Below, one piece after another: positions 1 to 8,258 of a stretch of DNA of 64,000 bases. A model generated the notes under the pieces. It was not told the DNA's origin. It ran no database searches and was given only the letters and a program-made list of their open reading frames with translations. Each line of letters begins with the position of its first letter. Position 1 is the stretch's first letter. This DNA comes from Dethiosulfovibrio peptidovorans DSM 11002 (GTDB lineage Bacteria; Synergistota; Synergistia; Synergistales; Dethiosulfovibrionaceae): the NCBI RefSeq assembly GCF_000172975.1, contig NZ_ABTR02000001.1:124001-188000 (forward strand), read 5' to 3'. Both the position numbers and the translations under genes were made by a program.

Positions 1-563
1 CAGGTAGGACAGGCCGAATCCTCTAGCTCGAGAAGCTCCTTATCGGATATCTGATCGACCGCCTTTTTCCCCACCGCCTCGAATACCGTGCTCAGGTCGG
101 TGGCACAACCGGGTGAGGAACCTGCCAACATGGCACCTCCGCTGATCACTATGGAAGGTATATCCAGAGTGGCCGCCGCCATCGCCATGGCCGGAATGAT
201 TTTATCGCAGTTTGTCACAAGAACAAGACCGTCCAGACCGTGGGCCTGGGTCATAAGCTCTATAGAGTCCTTTATCAACTCTCTGCTTGGAAGGGAGAAC
301 TTCATCCCCTTGTGCCCCATGGCTATTCCGTCGCACACCCCTATTACGGGGAACTCCAGAGGTAGACCTCCTGCCGCATAGACGCCGGCTTTCACCGCTC
401 CGGCTATGCGGTTGAGGTGAATATGCCCCGGAATGATCGAGTTATAGGCGTTGACGATCCCTATCCAGGGACGGTCGATCTCCCAATCGGTGTAACCGTT
501 TGCCTTCATCAAGGATCGATGAGGAGCCCTCTCGAACCCCTTCTTTACGAAATCGCTGTTCAA
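1..563 (-). CDS. IlvD/Edd-family dehydratase, N-terminal part (gene runs off the window)
   Basis: About 187 N-terminal residues are visible. The reading frame begins at a TTG (561-563) behind the ribosome binding site AGGGGGAT and contains the family signatures [33 protein letters not shown] and NCDKIIPAM. In this family they surround the Fe-S cluster and metal site of dihydroxy-acid and sugar-acid dehydratases. The motifs resemble biosynthetic IlvD (dihydroxy-acid dehydratase of branched-chain amino acid synthesis). However, the gene follows the TRAP transporter genes by only 18 bases on the same strand, so I infer co-transcription and possibly a catabolic sugar-acid role. The usual PG after CDK is PA here. 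The C-terminal two thirds are outside the window, so the substrate cannot be settled. Confidence 0.88.
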   Translation of the reverse strand, partial: MNSDFVKKGFERAPHRSLMKANGYTDWEIDRPWIGIVNAYNSIIPGHIHLNRIAGAVKAGVYAAGGLPLEFPVIGVCDGIAMGHKGMKFSLPSRELIKDSIELMTQAHGLDGLVLVTNCDKIIPAMAMAAATLDIPSIVISGGAMLAGSSPGCATDLSTVFEAVGKKAVDQISDKELLELEDSACPT

Positions 564-581
564 GTTAAATCCCCCTTTAGG

Positions 582-1859
582 TTAACCCCATATCAGACTG
601 GGCAGAAAAACCGTCAGCCACGGAACGTAGGTGGTCAACAAAAGCACAGCCATAAGCACCAGAACCATAGGAACTATAGGGCGGCTTATCTCCTCCACAG
701 ACAGCCCCGTTATGGCGCTGGCGACGTAGATATCTATAGCCACCGGAGGCGTGGCCATACCGATAGCCAGTCCAACCGCTATCATCACGCCGAAATGGAT
801 CAGATCTCCTCCCATCTGAATTACCGTGGGCAGAAAGATCGGGGTAAGTATTATCAATGCCGAAGCTGTCTCCATCACCATACCGGCCAGTAGCACGATC
901 ACCAGTATCATCAGATACACCATGGCCTCATTGCCTCCGGCCACGCCTAACAAGGCACTGGCAATAGCTTCCGGGACCTCGTAAAAGGCCAATCCCCATC
1001 CGAAAAGCTTGGACGTCGCTATGATGAACATAATCAAAGACGAGGTAACCCCCGCCCCCACCACCAGGCGATAGAACTTCTTCCAATCCATGGAACGATA
1101 GACGAAGAAAGCGACTCCCAGGGAATACACCACGGCTATGGCCGCCGCCTCCGAAGGGGTGAAGAAACCGGAAAAGATTCCCCCTAGTATTATCACAGGA
1201 GTCATCAGGCCCCATATCGAATCCTTGAAACGCCGCCTCTTCTCCTCCTTAGGCACGGGATCGGCGGCAGGGTAGTTTCTCTTCTTGGCCACATGGAGAG
1301 CCAGGAGAATAAGCCCGGTTCCCATAAGAGCTCCGGGAATAAACCCAGCCATAAAAAGCTTCGCCACCGACTCCCCGGCTATAACGGCATAGAGCACCAT
1401 CGGAACGCTGGGCGGTATAACCACTCCGATGGTCCCCGACGCAGCGATAAGAGCGGCGGAAAAATCCAGATCATAACCCTTTTCCTTCAGCTCCGGCAGA
1501 AGAGCCGAACCCACAGCGGCGGTAGTCGCCGCGCCGGAGCCGGAGATGGCCGCTATGAACATGGAGGCCACCGTGGAGACTATCGAGAGCCCTCCTCTGA
1601 TCCTGCCCAGAGATGCCTCGGCAAACGCCACGATCCTCTCGGAAATGCCCCCCTTGGCCAGGATATCACCGGCCAATATAAAGAATGGAACTGCCACCAG
1701 GGCAAAAGAGTTATTCCCCGTGAACATCATCTGAGGCACCATCTGAAGAGGCAGACCGTTGAGCAGCAGGACTATAGTGGCAGCCACCCCTATGGCCAGG
1801 CCTATCGGCATCCCCAGCGCCATCAGCAGGAAAAAAGCGCCTCCCAACACGAACCCCAT
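582..1859 (-). CDS. dctM: TRAP transporter large permease (DctM type)
   Basis: This 425-residue protein is hydrophobic throughout and shows about 12 membrane segments, the normal size for the large TRAP subunit that carries the sodium-driven transport path. Typical family stretches are present, such as the glycine-rich SGSGAAT segment near residue 105 and PPSVPMVLYA near residue 150. Its ATG overlaps the stop codon of the small permease gene by one base (TGATG), so the two are translationally coupled. The order binding protein, small permease, large permease, dehydratase suggests one operon for uptake and first metabolism of a hydroxy or sugar acid. The substrate is not readable from the sequence. 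Confidence 0.95.
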   Translation of the reverse strand: MGFVLGGAFFLLMALGMPIGLAIGVAATIVLLLNGLPLQMVPQMMFTGNNSFALVAVPFFILAGDILAKGGISERIVAFAEASLGRIRGGLSIVSTVASMFIAAISGSGAATTAAVGSALLPELKEKGYDLDFSAALIAASGTIGVVIPPSVPMVLYAVIAGESVAKLFMAGFIPGALMGTGLILLALHVAKKRNYPAADPVPKEEKRRRFKDSIWGLMTPVIILGGIFSGFFTPSEAAAIAVVYSLGVAFFVYRSMDWKKFYRLVVGAGVTSSLIMFIIATSKLFGWGLAFYEVPEAIASALLGVAGGNEAMVYLMILVIVLLAGMVMETASALIILTPIFLPTVIQMGGDLIHFGVMIAVGLAIGMATPPVAIDIYVASAITGLSVEEISRPIVPMVLVLMAVLLLTTYVPWLTVFLPSLIWG

Positions 1860-2332
1860 CAGGAATCCCCCTCAAAGAGACACTTGAAACCGACTACGAG
1901 ATGAATAATCACCACGACACAGAAAAAAGGGTACATGGCGTAAACCCACCTCATCGATATGCCCAAAGCCGGAGTCGTCTGAAAGGCCTCACTCTCCATC
2001 AGAGCCCCTCCGTACCAGCCAACTATCACGAAGAAAGCCACAGCCATGGACTGCACCAACACCGCCACGAAAAGCCGCAGAGGCCGGGGAAGCCTCTCTG
2101 TAAGAAAAGTTATCGATATATGACTTCCCCGGTAAAAGGCAACGGCGGCTCCTACCAGCGAGGCTCCAACAAGCATGAACCGTACCAGCTCCTCGGACCA
2201 TATGAGGGCGTCCCCGAATATCCGGCAGAATATCTGAGCGGTCGTCAGGGCCACCATAGCTATCATGAGGACGAACAGGAGGACCTCGCAGGCCCTGTTC
2301 ACCCTATCACTCAAGACAGTAACGAAAGCCAT
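1859..2332 (-). CDS. dctQ: TRAP transporter small permease (DctQ type)
   Basis: This 157-residue membrane protein has four predicted helices, the usual form of the TRAP small subunit that pairs with the large permease in the cytoplasmic membrane. The family motif IWSEELVRFM is seen around residues 39-48. The ATG lies only 5 bases after the stop of dctP, and no convincing Shine-Dalgarno sequence precedes it, so translation probably depends on coupling to dctP. The gene sits between binding protein and large permease genes as in most TRAP operons. Confidence 0.94.
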   Translation of the reverse strand: MAFVTVLSDRVNRACEVLLFVLMIAMVALTTAQIFCRIFGDALIWSEELVRFMLVGASLVGAAVAFYRGSHISITFLTERLPRPLRLFVAVLVQSMAVAFFVIVGWYGGALMESEAFQTTPALGISMRWVYAMYPFFCVVVIIHLVVGFKCLFEGDS

Positions 2333-2337
2333 TGTTT

Positions 2338-3309
2338 TTATTTCGTGTCGACGATGGTCTTGATCGTCTCGGCACCGAACTTATCGTTATATTTGTCGTA
2401 TATGGGTTTTACAGCCTCTCGGAAAGCCGCAAGATCCGGCTCCGTAACCTCCATGCCCTGATCCTTCAGAAACTGAAGCCACTCGGCGGCCTTCTGGTTG
2501 TCCAGGTCCCTGTTCGCCCTGGAGGCAGCCTTGGCGGCGTTCTCAATCAACTCATGCTGCGAGGCAGAGAGCTTCTTCCATGTAGCCATGCTCATCATTA
2601 TGACGTTCGGAGCGTAGGCGTGTCTGGTCAAAGAAAGATACTTCTGGCTCTCGTAGAGCTTGAAGGAAACTATCACGTTCAGAGGATTTTCCTGTCCGTC
2701 AATGGTTCCCTGTTGAAGAGCCGTAAGGGCCTCGGTCCATGCCATGGGCACGGCATTAGCTCCAAGGGTCTTGAAGCTCTCTACGTAAACCGGGTTCTGC
2801 ATAAGCCTTATCTTGAGCCCCTTCATGTCCTCCGGCTCCTTCACCGGCCTCACGCTGTTGGTGAGGTTGCGGAATCCCCTCTCTCCATAGGCAAGTCCCT
2901 TCCATCCGAACTTCTCCATATCGTCCAGCATTTTCTGTCCCACCGGGCCGTCCAACACCGCATAGGCGTGGTCGGTATCCCGGAAGAGAAAAGGCAGGTC
3001 GAACACGCCGAACTGAGGCATGAAGTTGATGATCGGACCTCCGGTTATGATCGCCGCATCCACCACTCCCATCCTCATGTTCTCCAGAAGGGTCCTCTCA
3101 TCACCTAATTTGGCGTTGGGGAAAATGGTAACCTTCAGATCCTCGCCGCCGGCCTCCACCACTTCCTTGAACTTCAGGGCACACACGTGAAAGGCGTCCT
3201 GTTCGTTGACCACGTGGGCCAGCTTGAGGGTTCTTTCCTTGGCGAACCCGGTGCTCACAGCGGAAACGACCAACATAGCGGCCAAAGCGCACATCACAGA
3301 TTTTCTCAT
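2338..3309 (-). CDS. dctP: TRAP transporter periplasmic substrate-binding protein (DctP type)
   Basis: I chose the ATG at 3309 because it follows GGGAGG at a good distance and begins a clear signal peptide (MRKSVMCALAAMLVV, cleavage after ...TGFA). The mature part of about 300 residues has the TRAP solute-receptor pattern, including MKGLKIRLMQNP with the conserved arginine that binds the substrate carboxylate, and the LQQGTIDGQENP motif. The protein captures an organic acid in the periplasm and delivers it to DctQM. It is the first gene of the operon and lies directly downstream of a strong promoter with two FadR-type operators. A longer frame upstream of 3309 lacks a signal sequence and crosses the operator region. 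Confidence 0.95.
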   Translation of the reverse strand: MRKSVMCALAAMLVVSAVSTGFAKERTLKLAHVVNEQDAFHVCALKFKEVVEAGGEDLKVTIFPNAKLGDERTLLENMRMGVVDAAIITGGPIINFMPQFGVFDLPFLFRDTDHAYAVLDGPVGQKMLDDMEKFGWKGLAYGERGFRNLTNSVRPVKEPEDMKGLKIRLMQNPVYVESFKTLGANAVPMAWTEALTALQQGTIDGQENPLNVIVSFKLYESQKYLSLTRHAYAPNVIMMSMATWKKLSASQHELIENAAKAASRANRDLDNQKAAEWLQFLKDQGMEVTEPDLAAFREAVKPIYDKYNDKFGAETIKTIVDTK

Positions 3310-3330
3310 CTTCTTCGTACCTCCCCTTCT

Positions 3331-3353
3331 TGGTTGGACCAATGGTACTACCA
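3331..3353. promoter_or_regulatory. Tandem FadR-type operators (two TGGTNNNACCA sites)
   Basis: Two palindromes of the form TGGT-N3-ACCA lie almost end to end: TGGTTGGACCA at 3331-3341 and TGGTACTACCA at 3343-3353. TGGTNNNACCA is the core recognised by FadR-subfamily GntR regulators, and a gene for such a regulator starts 77 bases away. The sites fall just downstream of the predicted transcription start of the TRAP operon and upstream of its ribosome binding site, a position suited to repression by blocking. Binding by the neighbouring regulator is an inference. Confidence 0.75.
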
Positions 3354-3364
3354 AAACCGAGGAC

Positions 3365-3393
3365 ATTATATTAGAATAGGGATCGCTTGACAA
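3365..3393 (-). promoter_or_regulatory. Promoter of the TRAP operon
   Basis: On the minus strand the sequence reads TTGTCA, 17 bases, TATAAT, a near-perfect sigma-70 type promoter (-35 at 3388-3393, -10 at 3365-3370). Transcription would begin near 3358, immediately before the two operator palindromes. Confidence 0.8.
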
Positions 3394-3429
3394 CACCGAA
3401 TAGGACCTACACGGAGGAGATGGACCAAG

Positions 3430-4122
3430 ATGGAAAGCAAGAGGAAGAACCTTATAGATAGAATAGCCGAGCTGATAGAAGGAGGGGAGTTCCCCTTAGG
3501 AAAACTCCCCTCCGAGAGGGATTTCGCCGAGACCCTAGGTGTGAGCAGAGGCCTCCTGAGAGAGGCTCTGGTCACCATGGAGGGCATGGGCATACTGGAT
3601 ATAAAGGGCAGAGAGGGAATATACGTCACAGGAAGGGACATCGCCTCAAGCCTGGACGGGGTGATATCGGGGGTCATGCTGTGGCCTCACGAGACCATGG
3701 ACCAGCTGATGGAGATGAGACGTCTGGTCGAGATTCCCGCATCAGGCCTGGCTGCGAGGCGAAGGGACGAATCGGACGTAGACAGGATGAGAAAATGCCT
3801 CAGAGAACTGGAGAAGCTGGAGAAATCCTCTACCGACTCGGACGGAGCCAGATGGGACTCTCTTCTACATATGTCGGTGGTGGACGGAGCGAAAAATAAG
3901 CTCCTATCCAGGGTCTTCGAGGGGGTCGCCCTCCTCATGGAGCGGTATATCGGGGATACCAGGAGGAGACTCTTCGCCAATCCCGGGCTTCCCGACGAGG
4001 TACTGCTTCAACACCAAGAGCTGGTAAATGCCGTTGAGATCGGCGACGACAGGAAGGCCATGGAGATCACAGAGGACCACCTCAGGATAGCCGACCGCCT
4101 ATTCCGGCAGGGACATCCCTAA
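3430..4122 (+). CDS. GntR-family transcriptional regulator, FadR subfamily
   Basis: The 230-residue protein has an N-terminal winged helix (LPSERDFAETLGVSRGLLREAL, in two parts around residues 25-47) followed by an all-helical FCD ligand-binding domain. Aspartate and histidine residues in WDSLLHMS, QHQELVNA and TEDHL fit the FCD metal site. Members respond to organic acids. It is transcribed divergently from the TRAP operon, whose leader carries two FadR-like operators, so I infer that it represses that operon until the transported acid or a product binds. GGAGGAG precedes the ATG by 10 bases. Its 3' end overlaps the convergent recX gene by 4 bases. Confidence 0.9.
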   Translation: MESKRKNLIDRIAELIEGGEFPLGKLPSERDFAETLGVSRGLLREALVTMEGMGILDIKGREGIYVTGRDIASSLDGVISGVMLWPHETMDQLMEMRRLVEIPASGLAARRRDESDVDRMRKCLRELEKLEKSSTDSDGARWDSLLHMSVVDGAKNKLLSRVFEGVALLMERYIGDTRRRLFANPGLPDEVLLQHQELVNAVEIGDDRKAMEITEDHLRIADRLFRQGHP

Positions 4123-4556
4123 TCGGGTCGCTCCCGTCTCTGGACGTCGTCTCCCAGAGCTCTGTAGACGACGTCCCCGGGGAACCCCCTGCGAAAGAGC
4201 CTTGCCTCTATTTTCCGGCTCTCGATTCCGACGGAACGCCACCCCTCGGCCAGACGGATAGCCCTTTCCTCCTCGTCTATATCGGCCTCCTCTATAGCCT
4301 CCACTATGAAATCGGAGGGTATTCCTCTGGAGCGAAGTTCATCTCTTATACGTCTTATCGACCAGTCGGGATGACCGTCCACGAACAGGATAGAGTAGGC
4401 CCTATCGTCTATCAGTCCCAGCTCCTCGTAGCGATTCAAGAGTGCCTCTGCTGTGGACCACTCGCACCCCTTTCGCCTCAGCCGGACGAAAAGTTCCTTC
4501 CTGGGATATACCCCTCTTCCCAGTAGATTCTGAAGGTATCTCTCGTGTCGATCCAA
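4119..4556 (-). CDS. recX: Regulatory protein RecX
   Basis: The protein (145 residues from the TTG at 4556) is built of RecX-type three-helix repeats, with LLNRYEELGLIDDRAYS and IRDELRSRGIPSDFI as recognisable segments. RecX binds RecA filaments and limits recombination. I chose this start because GGGAGGTGATC lies 7 bases upstream. An earlier TTG at 4589 would lack a binding site and overlap recG. The gene follows recG by 16 bases, linking two recombination functions in one operon rather than the more usual recA-recX pairing. Confidence 0.85.
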   Translation of the reverse strand: MDRHERYLQNLLGRGVYPRKELFVRLRRKGCEWSTAEALLNRYEELGLIDDRAYSILFVDGHPDWSIRRIRDELRSRGIPSDFIVEAIEEADIDEEERAIRLAEGWRSVGIESRKIEARLFRRGFPGDVVYRALGDDVQRRERPD

Positions 4557-4572
4557 CAGATCACCTCCCGGA

Positions 4573-6636
4573 TCAAGCGGTACCGGCAAGCTCCAGCTTC
4601 TCCCGGTACATCCTAAAGACCATCTCCTTCACTGCCGGAATCGAATCCAGGTTGGGGTCTCGCCCCACCATATCGATCGCGATCCGCCTAGCCAAAGTCA
4701 ACAGATCCTCGTCCCTTATCAGATCGGCCACCTTGAAATCGGTGAGCCCGTGCTGTCTGGTCCCGCATATCTCGCCTGGACCTCTAATCGCCATGTCAGC
4801 CTCGGCCACCTCGAATCCATCGGAGCTGGAGCAGATGGCCTCTAGCCGTCTGTTGCCGTCCTGGGTTCCCGGCTTTCCCAGCAGGAAACACCAGGACTGT
4901 TCATCGCTTCGTCCGACCCTTCCTCTTAGCTGATGAAGCTGGGAGAGACCGAAACGCTCGGCTCCCTCTATGACCATAACAGTCGCCTCTGGAACGTCGA
5001 CCCCGACCTCTATCACAGTGGTCGACGCCAGAAGAGGACTCTCTCCGGAGGCGAATTCCTCCATAACCGATCGTCGCTCCTCCATGGACATCCTGCCGTG
5101 AAGCATGGACACCCTTTCCGATCCGAAACGGCGAACCAGAAAGTCGAACCTCTCCTCCAGAGGACGGGCGTTCAGATGCTCGCTCTCCTCTATGAGGGGA
5201 CAGACCCAGAAGATCCTCCTTCCTCTGTCCATCTCCGAGTCCAGAAAGCCGTAGAGATCGTCCACCTTATGATCCCCTATCCACCTGGTCTTGACCGGGA
5301 TCCGTCCCTCCGGCATCGTCCTTATAACAGACACGGAAAGGTCTCCATACACCGACAGGGCCAGAGTGCGAGGGATAGGGGTGGCGGTCATGACCAAGAC
5401 GTGGGGCATCTCACCCTTTCCTCCGAGAGCTCCCCTTTGAAGCACTCCGAAGCGATGCTGTTCGTCTATCACGATCAGACCGAGCCTGCGAAAGACCACG
5501 TCCTCCTGAATAACGGCGTGAGTACCTATGACCAGATCGATCGAGCCTTCGGCTATCTCCTTCAGAAGAGCTTTCCGTTCCTTGGCCGAAAGTCCACCTG
5601 TTAGCAGACCGACCTTGACTCCGTGAGGCTCCAGGAAGGACCTCAGCCTTATGGCGTGCTGCTGGGCCAATATCGAGGTCGGGACCATAAGAGCCGCCTG
5701 GGTCCCTCCGTCGACGGCCTGCATCATGGCCAAGGTGGCCACGGCGGTCTTACCGGATCCGACGTCCCCCTGAAGAAGACGGTTCATGGTGACATCCGAG
5801 GACATATCCCTACCTATCTCGGCCAGTACCCTGCTCTGATCCTCGGTGAGCTCGAACGGGAGGGAATGCTCGATCTTCCGTCTGAGAGGGCCTCCCAGAG
5901 GAAGTCTAGGAGCTCCTCGAAGCTCCCCTACGGATCTTCTACGAATGGCAAGGCCGACCTGAAGCATAAAGAGCTCGTCGAAAGCCAGACGACGTCGGGC
6001 TCTTTTCCAGCTCTCCGGAGAGACGGGGCAGTGCATCTCCCTTATGGCCGGACCGAGGGGCTCCAGGTCCAGATCCCTCAGGAGCGACTCCGGCATATGG
6101 TCCTCCAGTTCGGGCAGAACCTGATCGAGTAATCTATGTATAATCTTTCTCAGCCATCGATCTGAGAGGCCGGCGGTGAGGGAGTATACGGCGACGATTC
6201 CTCCGATCTGAACAGGAACCTCGTCCTCCCCGAGGATCTCGAACTCGGGGGCCACAAACTGAGCCATTCCGCCCTCTTTGGCGACCTTGCCGTAGAGTGC
6301 CAACCTGGTCCCCGAGGTCAACAGACGATCCAGTCCCTTGCGGTTGAACCATAGAGCGGATGCCAGGCCGTGGCCGTCGCTCACGATAGCTCTGGTCAGA
6401 GAGATCCTCTTTTTAACGGACAGACGGCTGTCGGTGGACACCACCGTGACGATGGAGGCCGCCACGGTATCGGCCTGAAGATCCTTCAAAGACACTATCC
6501 GTCGTCTATCCTCGTAGCGACGGGGGAAAAAAAAGAGCAGGTCCCCCAAAGTGCGAACTCCCAGCCTTTCCAGCCGGGACGCCTTGACGGGACCTACTCC
6601 GTTGAGATACCGGATGGAACTGTCCAAAACGGTCAC
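4573..6636 (-). CDS. recG: ATP-dependent DNA helicase RecG
   Basis: At 687 residues this has the normal length and order of RecG: an N-terminal wedge/OB domain that grips branched DNA, then a two-lobed superfamily 2 motor. Visible motifs are Walker A QGDVGSGKTAVA, the DEQH box in VIDEQHRFG, MTATPIPRTLA, and QLRGRVGRSDEQSWC. The enzyme remodels stalled replication forks and Holliday junctions. The start is a GTG that overlaps the divIVA stop as GTGA, behind AGGAGGG. It lies in the yggS-sepF-divIVA-recG-recX run. Confidence 0.97.
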   Translation of the reverse strand: MTVLDSSIRYLNGVGPVKASRLERLGVRTLGDLLFFFPRRYEDRRRIVSLKDLQADTVAASIVTVVSTDSRLSVKKRISLTRAIVSDGHGLASALWFNRKGLDRLLTSGTRLALYGKVAKEGGMAQFVAPEFEILGEDEVPVQIGGIVAVYSLTAGLSDRWLRKIIHRLLDQVLPELEDHMPESLLRDLDLEPLGPAIREMHCPVSPESWKRARRRLAFDELFMLQVGLAIRRRSVGELRGAPRLPLGGPLRRKIEHSLPFELTEDQSRVLAEIGRDMSSDVTMNRLLQGDVGSGKTAVATLAMMQAVDGGTQAALMVPTSILAQQHAIRLRSFLEPHGVKVGLLTGGLSAKERKALLKEIAEGSIDLVIGTHAVIQEDVVFRRLGLIVIDEQHRFGVLQRGALGGKGEMPHVLVMTATPIPRTLALSVYGDLSVSVIRTMPEGRIPVKTRWIGDHKVDDLYGFLDSEMDRGRRIFWVCPLIEESEHLNARPLEERFDFLVRRFGSERVSMLHGRMSMEERRSVMEEFASGESPLLASTTVIEVGVDVPEATVMVIEGAERFGLSQLHQLRGRVGRSDEQSWCFLLGKPGTQDGNRRLEAICSSSDGFEVAEADMAIRGPGEICGTRQHGLTDFKVADLIRDEDLLTLARRIAIDMVGRDPNLDSIPAVKEMVFRMYREKLELAGTA

Positions 6637-7106
6637 GGAAAGGAGCCCTCCTCCTCTCTGTCCGATCCCTCGACAAGACTGCTGAAACGGGCCAGAAGAG
6701 ACCTGAAATCGGCCAGAAACATCTCCTTGGTCTTACGAGCCTCGTCGCACTGTCGCAGGAGGTCGTCTTTCTTGCCTCTGGCCTCGTTAATGATGCCCTC
6801 GGCTCGGCTTCTCGCCTCCGCCACTATGGCATCGGCCTCCTTCCTGGCCGATCCGAGCCGTTCCTCCGAGCTTCTCTGAGCCATTAGCAGGGCCTCCTGA
6901 AGGGAATCCCTTAGAGTATCGTATTCTCCCATCTTTTCCTGAATCCTTCTGATCTCCTGCTCCAACTCGGCCTGACGTTCCGCCGAATACTGAAGGGTAT
7001 CGGCGACCTGATCGAGAAAGTCCTCGACCTCGTCGGGATTATAGCCTCTTATGGTCCTGGAGAAGGAGACGTTCTCGACGTCCAGAACCGTTACGAGACT
7101 AGTCAC
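6633..7106 (-). CDS. divIVA: DivIVA-domain cell division protein
   Basis: The protein (157 residues) starts with the DivIVA signature VSFSRTIRGYNPDEVEDFLD, then a long coiled coil rich in Glu, Gln and Arg. DivIVA senses membrane curvature at poles and septa and recruits division or growth proteins. I use the GTG at 7106, which has AGGAGA 6-7 bases upstream and brings the signature to the N-terminus. The longer frame up to 7136 starts inside sepF without a binding site. It overlaps the sepF stop by 8 bases. The pairing with sepF and yggS is the layout known from Firmicutes. Confidence 0.9.
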   Translation of the reverse strand: MTSLVTVLDVENVSFSRTIRGYNPDEVEDFLDQVADTLQYSAERQAELEQEIRRIQEKMGEYDTLRDSLQEALLMAQRSSEERLGSARKEADAIVAEARSRAEGIINEARGKKDDLLRQCDEARKTKEMFLADFRSLLARFSSLVEGSDREEEGSFP

Positions 7107-7536
7107 AGTAATTCTCCTGCCTCTCCTCTCCGGCAACCCATTCCTCGCAGGCGGTCTTCACCGGTGTCGCGAGAAAACTGCTCCTGGATACTCTGAGCAG
7201 ACTACCCTTGGAAGCCGTGATAACCTCGTTTATGGCGGTCAACAGATCGTTCCCCAGATCCAGGTCGACGCCCTGAAGGTCTATCAGTATCAGCCGTCCC
7301 TGCCTTAGAGCGGAGAGAAGATCGTCCTTCAATTCCAGACAGTCCGACCCTCTGCACAGGATGACCTCCGCCTTTGGAGGAAGAGGCCTCATGACCCTCT
7401 CGAGCCGTTCCTCCCTAGAGGTTTCAACCATCGGGGGGACCTTGTCAAGGCCGTTTTCCTTATGGGATGTGATTACTATATCATCGTCGTCGTAATCGTC
7501 GGTCATACCCAAAAGCTCGAAAAGCCGATTCAACAT
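7099..7536 (-). CDS. sepF: Cell division protein SepF
   Basis: The 145-residue protein opens with an amphipathic membrane-binding helix (MLNRLFELLGMTDD), has an acidic linker (DDYDDDD), then a compact C-terminal domain with VILCRGSDC and LILIDLQGVD, as in SepF. SepF anchors FtsZ filaments to the membrane, replacing or helping FtsA. The ATG at 7536 follows AAAGGA and lies 5 bases after yggS. The upstream extension of the frame is inside yggS and can be ignored. Presence of SepF in a diderm is notable but fits Synergistota. Confidence 0.88.
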   Translation of the reverse strand: MLNRLFELLGMTDDYDDDDIVITSHKENGLDKVPPMVETSREERLERVMRPLPPKAEVILCRGSDCLELKDDLLSALRQGRLILIDLQGVDLDLGNDLLTAINEVITASKGSLLRVSRSSFLATPVKTACEEWVAGEERQENYCD

Positions 7537-7541
7537 ATCCT

Positions 7542-8258
7542 TTAATGCCTCCGTTCCCTCTCTCCGAAAATAGCCGAACCTACCCTCACGATGGTGCTTC
7601 CCTCTTCTATAGCCAGCTCGAAATCGCCGCTCATTCCCATGGAAAGTTCCGGCAGAGACCGTCCGAACTCCTTCGTCGCTTGATCTCTGAGCTCTCTCAG
7701 AACTCCGAAAGCCCTGCCTATACGGACTTGATCGTCGCAAAGAGGCCCCACGGTCATCAAGCCCACAGGGTTCAAATAACCGCAGGAAGAGAAAATCCCA
7801 TCCAGAAGGTCCAGGGTCTCCTCCGGAGATATACCATGCTTGGATGCCTCTCCGGAGGTGTTCACCTCTATCATTATATCGTAAGGGGCCTTATCGAACT
7901 CCAGCGCCAGACGGTCCAGGGTCTCGGCCAGACGCAGGCTATCCACACTGTGGATCACGTCGAAAAGAGCCATCGCTTTTCTCGCCTTGTTTCTCTGTAG
8001 ATGGCCTATCAGATGCCAGGGAATGGAGAGATCCTCCGGCCAATTCTCCATCTTCCCCTCCGCCTCCTGAACCCTGTTCTCGCCCAGGGCCCATAGCAAA
8101 CCGGTCCTGGCGACGGGGAGAATCCTCTCGACCGGATGGGTCTTGGTGACCCCTAATAGACGAACCTCCTCCGGACGTCTGCCGGAGCGAAAGGCCGCCT
8201 CGGCCATACGGTCCAGAACCTCTCTAACTTGAACTTCACAATCAACAGGATCTACCAC
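7542..8258 (-). CDS. yggS: YggS-family pyridoxal phosphate homeostasis protein
   Basis: This 238-residue protein matches the single-domain YggS/PROSC/YlmE barrel. The PLP-binding lysine is in GVTKTHP near residue 39, and other family blocks are GENRVQEA, WHLIGHLQRNK, VNTSGEASKHG and LSMGMSGDFELAIEEGST. Such proteins buffer free pyridoxal phosphate rather than catalyse a known reaction. The start is a GTG behind GGGGAGG and overlaps the preceding gene by 7 bases. Its position before sepF is conserved in Firmicutes. Confidence 0.95.
   Translation of the reverse strand: MVDPVDCEVQVREVLDRMAEAAFRSGRRPEEVRLLGVTKTHPVERILPVARTGLLWALGENRVQEAEGKMENWPEDLSIPWHLIGHLQRNKARKAMALFDVIHSVDSLRLAETLDRLALEFDKAPYDIMIEVNTSGEASKHGISPEETLDLLDGIFSSCGYLNPVGLMTVGPLCDDQVRIGRAFGVLRELRDQATKEFGRSLPELSMGMSGDFELAIEEGSTIVRVGSAIFGERERRH

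Noticed and set aside
582-1904. Long plus-strand open frames opposite dctM and dctQ
   Set aside because: They have no binding sites, odd composition and lie antisense to well-supported membrane proteins; they are shadows.
3387-3392. TTGACA as -35 box of the FadR-like regulator on the plus strand
   Set aside because: No -10 box follows at 16-18 bases; the sequence there is the regulator's ribosome binding site. It overlaps the better minus-strand promoter instead.
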